DNA of 64,000 nt from Zygaena filipendulae (GCA_907165275.2 OU015653.1:5300001-5364000); one strand, 5' to 3'; shown: positions 13,721 through 26,307, numbered from the stretch's first letter. A program made the numbers and translations. The notes: generated by a model not told the origin, from the letters alone.

Positions 13721-14399
13721 ATAACATAACTATTATTGAAGTTTGAGTATATAGTTAACTATAATACATAATTTAATTTTTCACTTAAGCTTTTCATTGT
13801 TAACATATACTTTCGTAATAACATTAATAAAAACATCATGATATTTCAAAATTGTTCAAATAGAAATAAGCAAAGTTGTAAATATAGGTCGTAGTTTAAT
13901 TATACCTACTAGTTTATATAGGTATTATGATATTATTTATGCAAAATGGCGAAAGTTTGCTATGCAAAAATGTATTAATGGCAGAGGATCTTAAAGTAAT
14001 AAAATCCTTTTTAATAGACTTAAAATTACACTAGGTACCTACTCTCTTTTTTCCTAAAAGAAGAGTCAGATTCCGGCATAAGTCGAACTAAGTTTAATAG
14101 TCACAACGCACAAATCCCATTTTGTATATTACCTTAAGCCGGTTACCTAACAAGATATTCGTGGCACATTCTCTTCTGTGAAATAAAGGATTTTCGGAAT
14201 TACATTTATAAAAGATACGTTTGATATTATATGATAGTAGGTAGGTACCTATAGGTAGGTATATCGCCTTCGAGATAGGATACCAACTTAATCTATTTAC
14301 AGTCGAGTTTTATTTAGAACTATAAATTTTGTGACTATTTAGTTTATTAGGTATAATTTAAATCAATATTTATTTATTGGATACGGTATCACGCGTGAA

Positions 14400-14623
14400 T
14401 TGCTGGACCAATTTCGCTAAGTAATTCTTTTTTTGTTGCGTTTAATTTTGTAAGGAGAATAAGAATAAACTAAGTTTGGAGTTTCTGCGGGAATTCCAAA
14501 ACTCACGTGCGAGTGAATCTCCGAAACGGTCTCCGGAACTGCTAATTAGCTGGTGTTATAAGGAGTAAATTAGGCTACTTTGGAATTACTGCAATGAATT
14601 CCGAAACCGCGGGGCGTAGCTAG
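14400..14623 (+). mobile_element. Helitron-like element with CTAG end
   Basis: Carries TTCTGCGGGAATTCCAAAAC, ACTGCTAATTAGCTGGTGTT and a 3' end ATTCCGAAACCGCGGGGCGT then AGCTAG. The 5' border is unclear. Confidence 0.55.
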
Positions 14624-15570
14624 TAGATTAATAACTATATAGTAGAAATAGGTAGGTACTTAGCCTGGAACTACATACTATAAAGTAGTTTGTACCTATA
14701 CTTTCACTTGTATATAATATCTACTGTGTATCTATAGCTACAATAAACTAAAAGCTTTTGCGCACAAATTTCCCACGCACGCTTAGGTATATATTTACAC
14801 GTGGCAAGTCACTTTCATTTTAATACACATCAAATACATTTCGGGTAAAATTTAAATGTTTGACATCAAATTTGATTTGCGCAAATTTTTTTCATCAATA
14901 GTTCCACTTTCTATAGCTCCGGCGCGGCCTCGTGGGAATGCAGGTGGGGAAGGGTTCTGCTGCGGTTCTACCTACACTATTGCACATTCTTTGTTTGATA
15001 TGAATCAGTCCGGTTGCACAAAAGTTAACATTAGCCATACATTTGCCTTTTGTGGAGACGTCAAGTGATGTTCGTCTAATAGATAATTTATGAAGCCGCC
15101 ACCGACCGATATGTCAACCTCGGGTAAGAAAACTTCTTAAATTATTACCTCGATTCCACACTATCAGATCTTTTTTATTAATATTTTAACTCGTTTTTCA
15201 GATAGGCATTTCTATTTTAAATCGATGTCTCATATATACTATATACCTACAGTCTACACTCGGTTCTCTTTCTCTGAATACTGTTGGATCATCATCCTTG
15301 CGTTATTGACGTAAGCTTAATCCCTCCGAATGGAGTTATATAGATGTAACGATAATATAACCGCGTTGACAGCCCTTAAAGTTGTAAAATTAACGAGCAA
15401 GGTGTTGTATGCATAATCCCCGTGTAGTTGCAAAAGTCACGTTAGATCGCCCGCAATGCGTGCGTCTGCTAAGTTTTATGATCATTCGAAACGCCTAAAG
15501 TTAATTTTAAAGTCACCAGATTAAAGTTAAATCTTTATCACAATATCTTTGTGCAAAAATTTTCGATAAA

Positions 15571-15804
15571 TCCTACTAATATTATAAATGTGAAAGTGTG
15601 GATGGATGTTTGGATGTTTGGATGTTTGGATGTTTAGATGTTTGGATGTTTGTTACTCAATCACGCAAAAACGGCTGAACGGATTTGGATGAAATTTGGC
15701 ATGCACGTTGTCAGGGGTACAGAGAAGGACATAGTGTACTTTTTATCCCGGAATTCCCGCGGGAACTCCGAAATTACCGCGGGTGAAACCGCGGGCACAG
15801 CTAG
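15571..15804 (+). mobile_element. LEP1-type Helitron, complete
   Basis: Runs from TCCTACTAATATTATAAATG through a (TTTGGATG)n tract (15601-15652), the GCACGTTGTCAGGGGTACAG segment and a GGAATTCCCGCGGGAACTCC palindrome to GGGTGAAACCGCGGGCACAG then CTAG. No target duplication is expected for Helitrons and none is seen. Confidence 0.85.
15601..15652 (+). repeat. (GGATGTTT)n microsatellite within LEP1
   Basis: Six to seven tandem 8-mers near the 5' end of the element; equivalent tracts occur in other copies (37771-37803, 40570-40645) with different lengths. Confidence 0.8.
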
Positions 15805-18129
15805 TAGATAAATATTATAATTAGTATTTATTCTATAACAAATTATAGAGTTTATCTACAGAAAATTACAAAACTCTACATTTTCGCTAACAGTCTACCT
15901 ACTCTGGTAAAAATAAAATTTAAAAAAGTTCCACTAGGAAACCTACTGTTTGATTCTAATTTGCTATTTTATACCTACCTACATGCTACCATATAACGTG
16001 ATATTCAAAGAATAATAATTAGAAACTTCAAATATTCAATTAGAATCATTAAAAGTTCTTAGATATACGCCGTGAAATTGCCTTTTTTTTAGGATTGATA
16101 CTTTCTTATCCCGCGTAACTTTACGAATCAATATAGGTACCTACTCACTTTTTGATTTATAGAAAAATATATATGTAGGTATGTACTTTTCAATTTTATC
16201 TAAAGTTTTTAAAAAACTCGATTCGTACTACCGGGAATTTTAAAAGGACCTTATATTATACCACCTTGTTATGATGATCACAATCCAGCTAACCAGTAAA
16301 GTAGGTACTTGCTCACACAAAAGACATCAGCGAAGTTTGTACAGTGTACTATTTACCTATACACTTAACCCCAATTTAAAATTCCCCTCCACAATACATA
16401 AAGAGATGACAATTAACTCAACCCTTTCACTTCGAAAGGGCACCGCCTATGTGCAGCGGCGCCTCCCGCCGAAGAAGAACTAGATTTATGTATAACGTAA
16501 CCCTTTCACCCAATCAAAACGCATGGCATGGGGAAAAAAACAAACAAAAACTACGATGGTAAAAAACGTAAAAAGACGATGCATGCGAGAGGCGAGGCGG
16601 CGCGAGCGCGCGCTGTTACGTGCATCTAATAATAACCCTTTCGTTGTTGGAAGGGTTAACAGCCAATACTATGAGAGGCGGGGCTTGTTATTAATGTAGT
16701 AGTCATCGCTATACTTATTCAATTTAATGGCGGCGGTAAAAAATAAATAAATATGTAAGTATAAAATTAAAATTCATGTGAAAAATAATTAATATCGTTT
16801 CCATACAATCGATACTTTTTGTTGGTTTATTAGGTTATTTGGACAAATAAATACTAACTATAATAAAATAATATAGATATATCTACTACATATTACTTTT
16901 CCAAAAATGTTTGTAATACTTAGTTTGTCGATTGCTTTATCCTGTGGCTTTATCCATATAAGTAGGTATCTACTAATTTTATATTTAGGTAAGTAATAAA
17001 TTTATCTCTAGTACACCAGCTGATCACCGAGTTTTTGTTCTTATTTTATTTTGTAACCCCTTAAATGAGTATACGTAGGATTTAAACGGCAGATAGATAT
17101 AATTATATAATTCTATGAATGCGTAATATTATATAATACCTATGTGTTATAGATGCACATAATATACCTACCAGTAAATACTCCCGCATCTCTGTCGGCT
17201 ACAAATGAATTAATGCGCTCACCCTCTCAAATATTCTCAAATTGAAGACCACGGTCACTGTAACCGGTACAATCGTGCGATAAAGTTATTTTTTCATTAC
17301 AAAAACATAGAGTAGGTTTGGCAAAGGTATCGAATTTAAATAATTAAACATATCTACAACATGAAGACCATAAATATATTTATTATATTTGTTTTAATTT
17401 ATGTAGGTACCTGCAAGTAAAGAAGGTATTTCCAAATATGTGAGTGGGTGCCTACCGACTTTCCAAATCAAAAAAAATAAAACGAAACTGATAAACTACC
17501 AAATGTTTGTAAACTACGCTGAAATATTTATTTTACAAATCTGTATTAGTAGGTAAGTAGGTACCTACCTACTTAAACATTTTCTAATACAATTTTGTGC
17601 AGAAGAGTACATCAATTTGTGAACATATATTTAACAAATTATCACTTTGTTCCGCTGTTGGTAATCTTTGTCTGAAATAGGTATTATAAATTAAAATTAT
17701 TGCTCTTTGACCGCTCATTATAAAATGAGAAAAAGTATGTACCTACCAATTGGCTTCAACTACTTTTTAACGAGTTATATTCCCTACGCATATTTTATAG
17801 GCGGACATTAACCAAGGACACAAAATAACTGGACAAAGCCACTTATCTACGTAATACTTTAATTTTGTTTGAAACAACCGAATTGATTGAAGTAAAACTG
17901 TTATCCAACGCCTACTAACGTCAACTTCGGTGAATAATGAACGAAGAACACGTCACGAAGTTCCCAAAACAACAATAACACACTGGCTATGGGAATCATA
18001 AAATTGTCCCCTATGTGTGTGGACGAATTACGCTTTATAAAGTTTTCTTTTTTTTTCTGATAATAATGAGAAACCTTTTAAAATAACATAAAGTGGTGTA
18101 CAAAAAGCGAGTATTACACAACGTATAAC
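15805..18129. other. AT-rich spacer, no gene seen
   Basis: TAGGTACCTAC-rich spacer, including the partial palindrome TAAGTAGGTACCTACC with TACTTA near 17555. No coding evidence. Confidence 0.5.
16430..16690. other. Short GC-rich block without a gene
   Basis: Contains GTGCAGCGGCGCCTCCCGCC and GGCGAGGCGGCGCGAGCGCG. CCCTTTCACTTCGAAAGGG near 16423 is a palindrome. Nothing codes here. Confidence 0.3.
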
Positions 18130-18290
18130 GAGAGTCAGTGTGATAGGGGCGTATTCACAGCGGTAGTGACCACTATGGGGGCGATTGTTTTACCTCTAAT
18201 TGGTTAAGTAGCGCGACCTAATTGATGTTGGACACGACACCTTCCCGCCGATGGCCTAACTAAACGGCTTTCACTATTTATGCTGTGATA
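18130..18290. promoter_or_regulatory. Candidate regulatory island
   Basis: ACCTCTAATTGGTTAAGTAG and GCGCGACCTAATTGATGTTG give two homeodomain-type ATTG cores in a block of balanced composition. Confidence 0.25.
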
Positions 18291-18488
18291 AATTTATTAA
18301 TTTATAGATAGATAAATCTTTATTGTGTACACCAAAATAAAGTATTTATACTTATCTAATAGTCAGCTTATGCATTACTTTCTTTCTATTTTTATGAATC
18401 AACCCTCTTTACTGAGTATGCTTCATATCATAAAATAATTTAGTATACCTATCTGTCGTCTGTGCATGCATCATAATCCTTAGTCCTT

Positions 18489-18792
18489 ACATATAAAACA
18501 AATTTCTCCGCCGCGTCTGTCTGTCTGCATCTGTTCGCGATAAACTCAAAATCTACTGAACGGATTTTCATTCGGTTTTTGCCAATAGATAGAGTGATTC
18601 ACGAGGAAGGTTTAAGTATATAATTTATCAAGGTTTTGTGTAAATTGGTTGAATTATAACGTTAATTGTTGGAAGTGTCTGAAATGGTGCATTAAATTTC
18701 ACACGTTTCCAGGGGTACAGAGACGGACAAAGGGTACATTTTATTCCGGAATTCAGCGGGAACACCAAAATTACCGCAGGTGAAATAGCTAG
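18489..18792 (+). mobile_element. Helitron-like element, GTCTGTTCGCGATAA variant
   Basis: 5' region CGCCGCGTCTGTCTGTCTGC and GTTCGCGATAAACTCAAAAT, middle ATAGATAGAGTGATTCACGA, 3' end AAATTACCGCAGGTGAAATA then GCTAG. Relatives are at 10.1-10.5 and 49.0 kb. Confidence 0.65.
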
Positions 18793-19299
18793 TTACACTA
18801 ACTAACCCAGAAATCTTGAAATAAGTAAGGACCTACTTGGGCTATGTAGCTGAAATTTTGGGCAGTTAACTTACAATAGCTATCTGGCATTTCTTGGGAA
18901 TCAGACGTCTTAACTGACGTCTAGTATTGTTATCCCGAAGTTTCCGAAGGAATCCCGAAATTCACAGGGGTCAAGTCGTGAGGAACATTTTGACCGAGTG
19001 ATTTCTCAACGCCTAGACTAAATAGCTGGTTCTAAAAACTCTTTTGAATCATCAGGGTTGATAAAGGCAAACAATCCGGCGAAAATAGGTATACATAATT
19101 ATGTAGGTACTTGCATGAGTTCTTCTTTTCAAATAAAGTAACACATTTTTCAGGGTTTTTGGTAACTCAACCCAAAGTTGAAAAGGGTGAAACTCAGGGG
19201 GAAACAGCTAGTTAAAAACAAAACCCATCAAACACTAAACAAATAAAGTTGCTTACTAAAAATAAATTTTATTAATCATCATAAACAAAACCGGTATAG

Positions 19300-19600
19300 G
19301 CTCGGTAAATGAATGATAGGCACAATTACCGGTTTATTCTGTTGTGTCGGACATGTAGCGGTTTATCACCGTGTAATCCGGGCGCGTGGGCGCGGACGGG
19401 GGTGCGGGCGGGGGCCTCGCATTAGTCAAATTAACACGGCATAAAGTTTGGCGTGCCCCCTGATTAGCTGGCGGGCGGACGGCGCGGCGCGCGGCGGCAC
19501 CGCGGCGCGCTGTTCGCGGGCGCGACTCTGCCTAATTGACCTAAAAGTGCTGAACACGATTCGGTCGGTATCTATCTTATGTATCACTAGCTTTTTACAT
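19300..19600. promoter_or_regulatory. GC-rich island with ATTAG motifs
   Basis: GCATTAGTCAAATTAACACG and CCCCCTGATTAGCTGGCGGG lie beside GACGGCGCGGCGCGCGGCGG. The open frame on the minus strand is compositional. Candidate enhancer or promoter. Confidence 0.3.
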
Positions 19601-19926
19601 AGGGCTACCAAAAACTAGCATCCTTTTTTTTGTGGTCACGTTAATTTAAATAATTTTACTAAATATAATTTCTATACTTTATTTTATGTTTTTTAATTAG
19701 TAATAATGAATTAAGGACGTAATTAACTATGATCTTATGTGTTTCCAAAGATAAAGTCAAATTGCTAACTGTGCTTCCGCGACTGACTGAACTTAACGTA
19801 CTACCCGAATTCCAGATTAGAGTTTAATTAAAAAGGCGTATACCGACCTTAGAATGTAAAGGAGTAGCCTAACTGTAGGTTACGGTTGCCTCCTTCCCGA
19901 ATTTCGGAAATGGCGTTATGTTTATA

Positions 19927-20146
19927 CTAGTTGTGCCCGCAGTTTCACCCGCGTTAATTTCAGAGTTCCCGCGGGAATTCCGGGATAAAAAGTACCCTAT
20001 GTGTTAATCTGATGTATAAGCTATATTATTGTAAAGTTTAATTTAAATCCATCTAGTAGTTTTTGCGTGAAAGAGTAACAAACATCCATCCATCCATCCA
20101 TTCATACATACTTACAAACTTTCGCATTTATAATATTAGTAGGATT
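19927..20146 (-). mobile_element. LEP1-type Helitron, complete, 5' end facing the next copy
   Basis: Starts CTAGTTGTGCCCGCAGTTTC and ends TTTATAATATTAGTAGGAT, a full copy in reverse orientation. The matching copy in SUN intron 2 (54661-54877) is nearly identical. Confidence 0.8.
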
Positions 20147-20160
20147 ATTATTAGGTTACT

Positions 20161-20485
20161 CATCCTTACTAATATTGTAAATGCGAAAGTGAGATTGCCT
20201 GTTTAATTGTTTGTTTGTTACGGTTTCACGGCTAAACGGCTACACCGACCATCATGAAATTTTGAGACACGTTGTCAGATATAGAGAAGAACATAGGCTA
20301 CTTTCGGAATTCCCACGGGAACTCCGAAATTAACGCGGAAGAAACCACTTTAAATTTTACATACCACCTACACGTTGTCATGGGTATAGTTACAGAAAAA
20401 AAATATAGGGCAGTGAGTGCTTTTATATCGGAGTACCCGCGGGATCTCCGAAACTAACGCGGGTGAAACCGCGGGAAATAGCTAG
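20161..20485 (+). mobile_element. LEP1-type Helitron with doubled 3' segment
   Basis: Starts CATCCTTACTAATATTGTAA and ends GGGTGAAACCGCGGGAAATA then GCTAG. The GGAATTCCCACGGGAACTCC / ACGCGGAAGAAACC part occurs twice (20306-20346 and 20427-20470), so the 3' half is internally duplicated. Its 5' end faces the previous copy 14 bp away. Confidence 0.7.
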
Positions 20486-20749
20486 TTATACAATGAAACT
20501 ACTAATCGTAGATAAGTATTAAACTTACTTTACTACTTTTTTTCTTACTAGCATTGATTACCTAGGCACTGATTTTAAATATCAGAGTTTGGGTAATAAA
20601 ATATGGGTGTAAATGTAGTAATTACGTATTTTAACTAACATTAAAACATTGCAAATACAGTCAATTCTAAAACATAAATAAAAAAATAAAAAATATTGTG
20701 CCTAGTTTAGGTAGATACACCTATCTTATCGGCTAACTGTGTAAATGCA

Positions 20750-20965
20750 ATACCTACTAACAACGACTAGACAATACCCTAACGACAATCGACATGGTAA
20801 TGCGTTGGATTGATAGTCCCGCGCCCACTAACCCTAATCAAATTAATGGTGGCCGGTCTTTGATTAACACCGCTACCACTAGCCAACACGTTTCCATAGT
20901 TGTCCGGCACGCCGCGACACGACCTGACGTGGCGACGCTAGTTACCGGATAGTCAGCGTCTTCTT
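20750..20965. promoter_or_regulatory. Candidate regulatory island
   Basis: CCCTAATCAAATTAATGGTG and TTTGATTAACACCGCTACCA are reminiscent of homeodomain clusters. The block ends in the GC repeat unit ACACGACCTGACGTGGCGAC that recurs at 21.5-21.66 kb. Confidence 0.3.
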
Positions 20966-21464
20966 CTTATCTTAGACAATGGGCCACCCCAAACCTCGGT
21001 ACTTCGACCCTTGGGGTCTTTTGTACCATCCCCATCCTATGCTCCTCCCTCTACTCCCTGAAAACCTCGGCGGCGAAGGCTAGTGTGCAGTGGAGAGGTA
21101 AGAGCCTAAAGTCCTCTGGTTCTGGGTAAGCCGTCGGTAAGGGTAGCCAGCGTAAAGCGAGCGCTGAGAAAATAATTAGAGAAGCCAACCACGATTGCAA
21201 AGGCAGTTTGAGCAAATGCTCTAACTGTCCCAAAACTTCCTTCGCTGACGTCCCAAATATATTTTCCACAATATTATCAAAAATGTAAATTTTAAAAACG
21301 ATGACTAAGTGAAAACGTACCTATAATCAGATGGTGTTTTATTCGTTAGTGTGATGAATAGTTTTGTGTACAAAAATAACCCGGTGACACTAGTTTTCAT
21401 TTGTTTTTAATACATGAAACTGTGTTGATGTCCCTTCTATATGTTCTGTGAGAGCGACAACGCT

Positions 21465-21670
21465 GCATCATGATACGATGGTAGCCAGCGGGCGACCCTG
21501 CGACAGGACACGACGCGGCGATACTAGCCAACGGCAGAGCGATACCGCGACACGACACGACGGCCGACGCGCGACGCGCGACGTGGCGACGGCAGTCAAC
21601 GGTTGAGCGACGCTGCGACACGACACGACGGAGGTAGCCAACGGGCAACGATTGCGACGTGGCTCGCGGG
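21465..21670 (+). repeat. GC-rich degenerate tandem repeat
   Basis: Units such as GGTAGCCAGCGGGCGACCCT, CTAGCCAACGGCAGAGCGAT and GAGGTAGCCAACGGGCAACG recur with CTGCGACACGACACGACG between them, at roughly 50-70 bp spacing. One related unit lies at 20875-20950. The minus-strand open frame here is arginine-rich because of composition. Confidence 0.6.
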
Positions 21671-22249
21671 TGCGCCTAATTTATCGCACCTGCCAACCAT
21701 TCACCCAGCAGGGTCTTATTGGCGAACAATAAGTATGCTAGAAAAAAATTGCTTTAACACCAGAAAATACCTACCAAGATGACCTACCGACTTAATTCAT
21801 CAATTTTGAAAATTTTCGAGTGGCCAACACGTACAAGCAGAGGTGATCTCGTTAGTAAAAAGGCTGGAATTGGACAAGAATAGGTTGTTGTGTGGTCTTG
21901 AGAAAGATCTTTGTCGAGCGATAATGAATCGCACATGACGTGATCGTGTTTGGCTTATTTACTGAATAGTGGATCCAGGGGCGGATCCAGGATTTGGTTG
22001 AGGGGGAGGCAATTTGGTTGCACCATGAAATTTTTGAATTAACAGGATAGACAAAAAAGTCCATTAATAAAATTTAAGTGCTTCATATTGAGAGCATCTG
22101 AATTGAGCTTATGTATGTATTATATTATCTGTGTGTATGTTTCGCGATTTTTTAACCGACTTCCAAAAAGGAGGAGGTTACGCATTCGGCTGTATGTTTT
22201 TTTTTTTATATTACTCGAAGCTAGGGTTGGAACGATTTCGAAAATTCAT

Positions 22250-22815
22250 TTTTTGTTTGAAAGCGTATACTCCCAATTAGGTCCTATTGCCACCAAGTGG
22301 GATCTGATGATGGGATCTTATGGTTTAAGAATCTTTATTATCCTCAAAAGATCTTGGGGAAATCGTGGGAACTCTTCAAAAATAATAGGCACAACTATAG
22401 CGATTTGGGTATATTTTATAGTAAATCGTTCATTTGCTTTCGGAAAGCAAAATTTGAAGAAGTGGAACTGATCATGAAGACCACAAGTGTTTATCGGAAC
22501 TACTCAACAATAATACGTATTTCACGGGTTTCGATTGGACCGATTTAGAAAATTGATTTTGTTGTTTGAAAGGGTATACTCCCAAATTGGTCCCATATTG
22601 TCACCAAATCGAGAACCTGATGATGGAATCATGGAGAAATCAAGAGAACTCTTCAAAAATTACAGACACACCTATAGCGATTTATGTATTTTTTATAGTA
22701 AATCGTTTATTTGCTTTTGGAAAGCAAAATTTGAAGAAGTGAAACTGATGATGAAGACCACAGATGGTCATCGGAACTACTCAATAAAAGGTATTTCACG
22801 AGTTCCGATTCGTTA
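22250..22815 (+). repeat. Two diverged tandem units of about 280 bp
   Basis: The block containing GTATACTCCCAATTAGGTCC, then AGCGATTTGGGTATATTTTA and GGAAAGCAAAATTTGAAGAA is repeated at 22571-22815 with the same order of motifs and several substitutions. This gives spuriously similar open frames of 83 and 93 codons in the two units. Confidence 0.75.
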
Positions 22816-23047
22816 ACTTTAATATGGTTCCTAAATAATTTATGCTCGTCACAATGTATATGGTAAAGTGGAACTGATGATGACGTACCAGGAGAACTCC
22901 TCAACAATCAACGTCCCTGTCGTCCCGTCGGTAAAAGCAGTATTTTGTAAAAGGCGATGAGCAATTGACATTAGGCTATAGTAACTTAGATAAATTTACA
23001 AACGGACTCACTTGAAAGCAAGAAATAAACAAAATTTTAACAAAAAA

Positions 23048-23458
23048 AATTAAAACCGACTTCCAACAACACAAAACTAAAAGCTAAAAATAACAAAATA
23101 TCGATTTTATCCAACAGACAAAAATACACGTAAGTTTATTTTTGGTAGTTATTACCAGTAGTTATTATACCAGTACCAGTAGTTATTATTGGTTTATTCT
23201 ACCACTTGACTACTATTATTATTTGAAGTCGGTGACAAGCCAAATATGGCGTAGGTAGGTACATGGGCTAAGTCCAGTCCCGCCACGAGTTCGTTGTGAG
23301 CTGAACAACCCAAGTGGGTAGACGTAAGCGGGCTAGGCACCGAATTTAAATCAAAAAGTGGTAGCACAAACCAACAATAGTATTACAATATGTATTTTTG
23401 TCTGATGGATTAAGTCGGTATTTTGTTATTTTTAGCTTTTTAGTTTTATGTTTTTCAT
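23048..23458. repeat. Foldback repeat, ACCGACTTCC family
   Basis: Left arm ACACAAAACTAAAAGCTAAA and ATAACAAAATATCGATTTTATCC pair inversely with the right arm (GGATTAAGTCGG, then TATTTTGTTATTTTTAGCTT) some 300 bp away. It lies inside the 3.0-kb hAT-like element and is related to the repeat at 37.4-38.1 kb. Confidence 0.6.
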
Positions 23459-25079
23459 ATTTAAAAAAAATGTGGTGTCGAAAACGATAGAGCTTAGGTA
23501 GGTATAGCGGTTTTTGAGTACGATTCTCTGTAAAATCAAAGTTTTTTTAGTATTTCATTATTTTCAACTTATACTTTCATGCATAAAATAATCTACATGG
23601 AAGCTACAACAGATAAAAGTAAAAAATGAAAAATTTACGTTCCAGCGAATCTGACCTGAATTAACAACTTTAAATTAAAATTTTGTAGGTTTGTATCTAT
23701 AAAGTGATAGGAAAATAATGGAAAGTGGTTAATAGCGATTTTTTACTAAACTGAGAAAAAATACCATCAGAGGTGCGGTGCACATGTGATGTGATAAAAA
23801 CGTGTTTCGTGATCAGAAGAACAAAGAACTACCTAACTACCTGACGTAGCTTCACGACCGACATAAAGCAATCTGAAACTTTCTTTGAAGTAAGTCGGTG
23901 ATTTGGGATCCCTCAGCACTTTAAAGATGGTACAAAGAATATGTGTAGTGCGCCTGGCGAACATGTAAAGCACACACATTTTGCAGCCGCTCCAACTGCT
24001 GTAAATCTTTGTGTTGTGTCAAATAAAGTTTTTTCAATTTCAATTTTCAATTTCAATTACTCTTCTGTCAGATTCATACAGCACACATCGGCGTAAACAA
24101 AAAGGAGAAGGTTACTCCTTGGATTAGTAAAATGAGGAGAAAATTTGGGAAATAACGCAGAAAACTCAGAGAAGTGAATAATTTTCGTCCATATGACGAG
24201 ATACGGAAAAATAGGTACTATTGAAACAAAAAGATGTTTTTGACCATAGAAGATTTTAAAATTTACAGTCAACAGAAGAAGAATTTGATAAATTTTGGAA
24301 ATTTGCCCAAATTTTTTTCCAAATCCGAATTCATCGCGCACCGCACGTGATAAAAGTCGCCGACTATTTTTTGAGCACAGAGGTACAATATGACGGGGAA
24401 TAAAAATCGAAATTCTATTAATTCCATTTAGTTCGTCAGTTACATATAACATAATATAAATAAATAATATGGATAGATTTGCTTTGAACGTGGAAAAAGT
24501 AGAAGAGTTAGGTACCAACTAGTTTTGGGAAGTGAAATCACAATAGCTTACTTCCAAGTCTCAAGGATGTTGGATGAAGTTAAAGAAAAGGGATAGAGAA
24601 ACTACATATATAAGGATAATTGTAAAAACATATATACAGCCAAACACAGAAACTTCTCCTTTTAAATGAGAAATATACCATACGGCACGTAGTTTCAAAA
24701 CAGAAAATTTGTTTTAACGAGAAAGAATTGACAGATTTTGTGTTTGTTTTACAATAATAGATACAAACTTCCATAGGGGTTCGTTACGAACTAATAATTT
24801 ATAGAGTTTTAAAAATGAATATTTGTTCGTTCATTCAGGTTCATTCGTATATTTCTATTCAAATTACGATGAAACTTTGGTGAAAAGCCACAACCTTGCG
24901 AAGATTTTTCTAAGGTCTAATTAAAGTAGGTACCTATTTAGGTCTTCAGGGGGGGCAATTGCCCCCAGTGCCCCCCCCCTGGATCCGCCCCTGAGTGGAT
25001 CTCTACTAGATGGTTCACTTGTTGTAGTTATGAGAGTGAATAAAGACGACGATAACTTTTGATAACATCGCGAGTGTTA

Positions 25080-26060
25080 ATGTATAAGTTGGCATGGAAC
25101 AGTAGTTAAAGAAACATCACCGGCGTCATTAGCAAGTTGTAATGAGTGCGAGCGCCGCGGACCGGCCCCCGTGTGATTGATACTCGCAGCGGATATTAAT
25201 GGCGCACCGCTACCAGCCGCCCAACAAACTTCAGCTTTTGCAACTTTGACGTAATTAAAATCCATCTCTCGAACGGCACACTGGTATATCCGATGCGTAA
25301 TTTTCCTTTCAAAGAGAATTTCCGTTTCAGCTCCTCCCCGCCGCTCTAATGAAAGATTACTTTTCTTCGTCTAAAAAGGCTTTTAAGCAACACCAACGAA
25401 ATGACTGAAGTTTTATACTTTAATGACTTAGTGAAAAATTTGCTGATTCTCGCAAGAAATTTTAAACTTAGATTAAGATTCCGATGTTTGGAACCGCGAT
25501 AATGTTTTCGAGAGCTTTGCTTTAACTTACCTACTCAGAGTATGAATTTTAAGTGATCAAGTATAAATTGCTCTTTAATTACTTTTTATGAATAAGATAT
25601 TTCAAAATGTTGAATTCGCGTTACGTATTTCGGATTTTATGAAAATATATAATCGTGTAAAAGCAACAAAGTATACCTTCTTACCTGGCTACTGGTAATC
25701 AAACGAGGAAAAAAGTGTGCAAGTTTCGTTACTCGTATGAGTCGTATGTTAGTATGGTCAAAGCGGACCGCGGTTGTAGGGTATACGTCCGCGCTATGTG
25801 CGCCGCCGAGCGCACTTATTAATTGCTTGCTCCCTTCTCATGCGTGGACCACATGAAGGGCGCAAAAACGCGCTCTCGATCCCTGTCAGCGAGGGAAAAA
25901 ATCAGTGAGCGATCGTCCCCTCGCGGGCGAGTCCATCATATTGATTGAGGGAGGGGCTGCCATTGGTCAGCGTCCCCCGCGCCCATTCATTTATTATAGA
26001 CACAGTGATGCTGCCGCACTGTAACACCGCTCACTTTCGGCCGACTATATTTCAAATTTA
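25080..26060. promoter_or_regulatory. GC-rich islands, candidate enhancer or promoter
   Basis: Two balanced-composition blocks (25080-25330 and 25740-26060). The first has GTGTGATTGATACTCGCAGC and GATATTAATGGCGCACC. The second has TATTAATTGCTTGCTCCCTT, GAGCGATCGTCCCCTCGCGG and a CCAAT-type GCCATTGGTCAGCG. No coding exon is supported. Confidence 0.35.
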
Positions 26061-26307
26061 AGCTGACTCATTCTATTTCAAATTTAATGCTTTTGGTGTG
26101 TTGCTCTGTTTACACTTTTGCAGATTCGAGATTATCGCACTCTAATTTTACTACATCATTCACATCTTGTACACATTTTATGCAATAAAATAAACAGTCT
26201 TAATGTCCTGAGCGGGCTAGACCGCATTATAGATGCTATTGTAACACATAATTTATCTGTCCTAGATCACACTAAACTAATTAAACTTCTATAAATTCAT
26301 AGAAAGT

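Larger units (their letters stand above)
21976..24992. mobile_element. 3.0-kb hAT-like element with perfect 8-bp duplication
   Basis: The left end is CAGGGGCGGATCCAGG and the right end is its exact inverse CCTGGATCCGCCCCTG. Both flanks carry AGTGGATC (21968-21975 and 24993-25000), an 8-bp target duplication as made by hAT transposases. I see no transposase reading frame. The open frames inside (largest 153 codons, 24057-24518 minus) show no recognisable motif. The interior holds other repeats (tandem 280-bp units at 22.25-22.81 kb and a foldback at 23.05-23.46 kb), so it is a non-autonomous or badly decayed copy. Confidence 0.88.

Noticed and set aside
22088..22471. 127-codon plus-strand frame
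   Set aside because: It overlaps diverged tandem repeat units, and its neighbour frames arise from the same repeat.
24057..24518. Longest single open frame in the window (153 codons, minus)
   Set aside because: It lies inside the 3.0-kb hAT-like element, has low-complexity hydrophobic content, and shows no transposase or other motif.
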